IMG/VR virus record: IMGVR_UViG_3300031963_009720
Span: 1-33,533 of that record
Origin: a virus
Length of the DNA stretch: 33,533 bases
Strand: one strand, 5' to 3'
Shown: one piece after another, positions 32,178-33,533 of the stretch
Numbering within the stretch: position 1 is the stretch's first letter
Layout: each line of letters opens with the position of its first letter
The notes under the pieces: generated by a model
Database searches by the model: none
Told to the model about the DNA's origin: nothing
The model's input: the letters and a program-made list of their open reading frames with translations, nothing else
Position numbers and translations under genes: made by a program

Positions 32178-32214
32178 ATATCTCCTTGTCGTAAAAAAAA
32201 CTTTAAAAAAACAA

Positions 32215-32286
32215 CGATTTTTTTATTCAAAATCGGGACTGTTAGATGATGAACCTATATTTATCATTTAAAATCCCCGATTTTTT
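32215..32286 (+). promoter_or_regulatory. Attenuator-like leader with two mutually exclusive hairpins
   Basis: Segment 1 CGATTTT (32215-32221) can pair with AAAATCG (32229-32235). The same segment 2 (AAAATCGGG, 32229-32237) can pair with CCCGATTTT (32276-32284), forming a terminator-like hairpin that ends in a T-run (32281-32286). The loop of the second hairpin contains a further TATTTATC copy (32258-32265). The structure sits in the 142-base gap between helicase and reductase genes. Regulation is inferred from complementarity only. Confidence 0.5.
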
Positions 32287-32296
32287 CATAAATTAG

Positions 32297-32304
32297 TATT
32301 TATT
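32297..32304 (+). promoter_or_regulatory. TATTTATT motif before the reductase gene
   Basis: The octamer lies 15 bases before the ATG at 32320, after the terminator-like hairpin, so it could restart transcription into the reductase gene. The leader is A-rich (AAAATTCACAAAAAC) without a Shine-Dalgarno site. Confidence 0.35.
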
Positions 32305-32319
32305 AAAATTCACAAAAAC

Positions 32320-33533
32320 ATGGACATTTCAAACCGAATACTCTCGGAAATTACAGTGTATATGAAATACGCTAAGTATATCCCTGAGTTGAAGAGAAGA
32401 GAGACTTGGCAAGAGCTCGTAACAAGAAACATGGAGATGCATATTAAAAAGTATCCCCAATTAGAAAAAGAAATCCGTGAGAACTACATGTATGTTTACA
32501 AGAAACAAGTTCTCCCATCAATGAGATCAATGCAATTCGCAGGAAAACCGATTGAAATATCTCCAAACAGAATCTACAACTGTGCATTTGCACCTGTGGA
32601 TGACTGGAGAGTATTCTCAGAAATCATGTTCCTTTTATTAGGTGGAACAGGTGTTGGCTACTCAGTACAAAAACATCACGTAGAACAACTACCTGAGATT
32701 AGAAAACCTAATCAAGAAAGAGGAAGAAGATGGTTAGTTGCTGACTCTATTGAAGGATGGGCAGATGCCGTTAAGGTTCTTATCAAATCTTACTTCTTCG
32801 GTGGTTCAAAAATTGAATTTGATTTTTCAGATATCAGACCAAAAGGAGCACGTCTTGTAACATCAGGTGGTAAAGCTCCCGGTCCTCAACCTTTGAAAGA
32901 ATGTCTTATCAAACTTGAGGGAATCTTGGAATCAAAACAAGATGGTGAAAAACTCAGACCAATCGAAGTTCATGATATGGTTTGTCATATTGCAGACGCA
33001 GTTCTTGCAGGTGGTATTAGAAGAGCAGCTCTTATCTCTTTATTCTCAGCATCTGATGATGAGATGATTGGTTGTAAGAGTGGCGCTTGGTGGGAAACAA
33101 ATCCACAAAGAGGAAGAGCTAACAACTCTGTAACTCTGATGAGACACAAGATCGATAAAGATTACTTTATGGATCTGTGGAAAAGAATCGAAGCAAGTGG
33201 TGCTGGTGAACCTGGTATCTATTTGAGTAATGATAAAGATTGGGGAACCAATCCTTGTTGTGAGATCGCACTTCGTCCTTTCCAATTCTGTAACCTTACA
33301 GAAGTAAACGTATCTAATGTGGTATCTCAAGAAGATTACGAAGCAAGAGTAAAAGCTGCAGCGTTCATTGGAACACTTCAGGCAGGTTACACAGACTTCC
33401 ATTATCTAAGACCAATTTGGCAAAGAACAACAGAGAAAGATGCTCTTGTTGGTATCTCAATGACAGGTATCGGATCAGGTGCGGTTCTTGGTTTGAATAT
33501 GAAAGCGGCGGCTAAAGTTGTTAAAGAAGAGAA
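32320..33533 (+). CDS. nrdJ: Class II (adenosylcobalamin-dependent) ribonucleoside-triphosphate reductase, 5' part
   Basis: The frame runs 404 residues from ATG at 32320 to the window edge. It makes deoxyribonucleotides from ribonucleotides for phage DNA synthesis. Diagnostic residues of the monomeric RTPR-type enzyme are the first redox cysteine Cys88 (YNCAF), LLLGGTGVGYSVQ at 105-117, DFSDIRPKGARLV, the thiyl-radical site NPCCEIA with Asn311, Cys313 and Glu315, and the second redox cysteine Cys324, eleven residues after Cys313 as in the Lactobacillus enzyme. Usual active sites read NPCGE; here the Gly is Cys314. No separate small-subunit gene is needed for this class; the cobalamin cofactor must come from the host. 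The frame is incomplete, so the C-terminal cysteine pair cannot be checked. An attenuator-like leader precedes it. Confidence 0.9.
   Translation, partial: MDISNRILSEITVYMKYAKYIPELKRRETWQELVTRNMEMHIKKYPQLEKEIRENYMYVYKKQVLPSMRSMQFAGKPIEISPNRIYNCAFAPVDDWRVFSEIMFLLLGGTGVGYSVQKHHVEQLPEIRKPNQERGRRWLVADSIEGWADAVKVLIKSYFFGGSKIEFDFSDIRPKGARLVTSGGKAPGPQPLKECLIKLEGILESKQDGEKLRPIEVHDMVCHIADAVLAGGIRRAALISLFSASDDEMIGCKSGAWWETNPQRGRANNSVTLMRHKIDKDYFMDLWKRIEASGAGEPGIYLSNDKDWGTNPCCEIALRPFQFCNLTEVNVSNVVSQEDYEARVKAAAFIGTLQAGYTDFHYLRPIWQRTTEKDALVGISMTGIGSGAVLGLNMKAAAKVVKEE

Noticed and set aside
33046-33402. 118-residue open frame on the minus strand
   Set aside because: It is the antisense shadow of the ribonucleotide reductase, whose active-site residues are clear.
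1-33533. tRNA genes, CRISPR arrays, insertion sequences, integrase or attachment sites
   Set aside because: No cloverleaf, regular repeat array, transposase motif or terminal repeat was seen on either strand; gaps between genes are too short for most of these.

Overview
The window looks like part of the genome of a tailed, contractile-tail phage of the T4-like kind, AT-rich and gene-dense. The core evidence is the order sheath (gp18-like), tail tube (gp19-like), gp26/gp51-like tail chaperone pair, tape measure (gp29-like, 597 residues), giant baseplate proteins with a gp53-like wedge protein between them, then gp32-like SSB, UvsX-like recombinase, T4 RNase H-like exonuclease, gp41/DnaB-like helicase and a ribonucleotide reductase. 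The host is probably a Bacteroidota bacterium. Two intergenic sites match that phylum's primary promoter (TTTG or TTG, 20 bases, TATATTTG), and almost no gene has a Shine-Dalgarno site; start codons follow A/T-rich leaders instead. Host assignment is inference.

Layout. Positions 1-4329 run leftward: a partial connector-like structural gene, a superoxide dismutase fused to a probable PD-(D/E)XK nuclease-fold domain, and a translationally coupled SNF2 translocase and SET-domain methyltransferase pair. At 4329-4378 a compact divergent promoter region separates this block from the rightward genes. Positions 4378-6349 carry three overlapping neck or tail-completion genes. A small ribbon-helix-helix-like gene lies antisense at 6346-6519. 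Positions 6638-14057 hold sheath, HAD phosphatase, tube, chaperone pair and tape measure. Positions 14096-26371 hold two giant baseplate proteins (1629 and 2357 residues) flanking a gp53-like protein. Two small genes follow, then the replication and recombination block from 27376, ending in a class II (B12-dependent) ribonucleotide reductase cut by the window edge.

Regulation. An octamer TATTTAT(A/T/C/G) lies 5-32 bases before at least nine starts, mostly virion genes, and is a candidate late promoter. It is the reverse complement of the T4 late promoter TATAAATA. The SET/SNF2 and SSB genes instead have host-type promoters, suggesting early expression. Strong hairpin terminators follow the sheath, tube, 209-residue and SSB genes, so abundantly needed products are insulated from what follows.

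Most unusual items: the SOD-nuclease-fold fusion, the SET+SNF2 operon, an apparent +1 frameshift joining gp26-like and gp51-like products, an OmpA-like domain inside a baseplate protein, a gp32 without zinc-finger cysteines but with a bacterial SSB-type acidic tip, and an attenuator-like leader before the reductase gene. No tRNA, CRISPR array, insertion sequence or integrase was seen.
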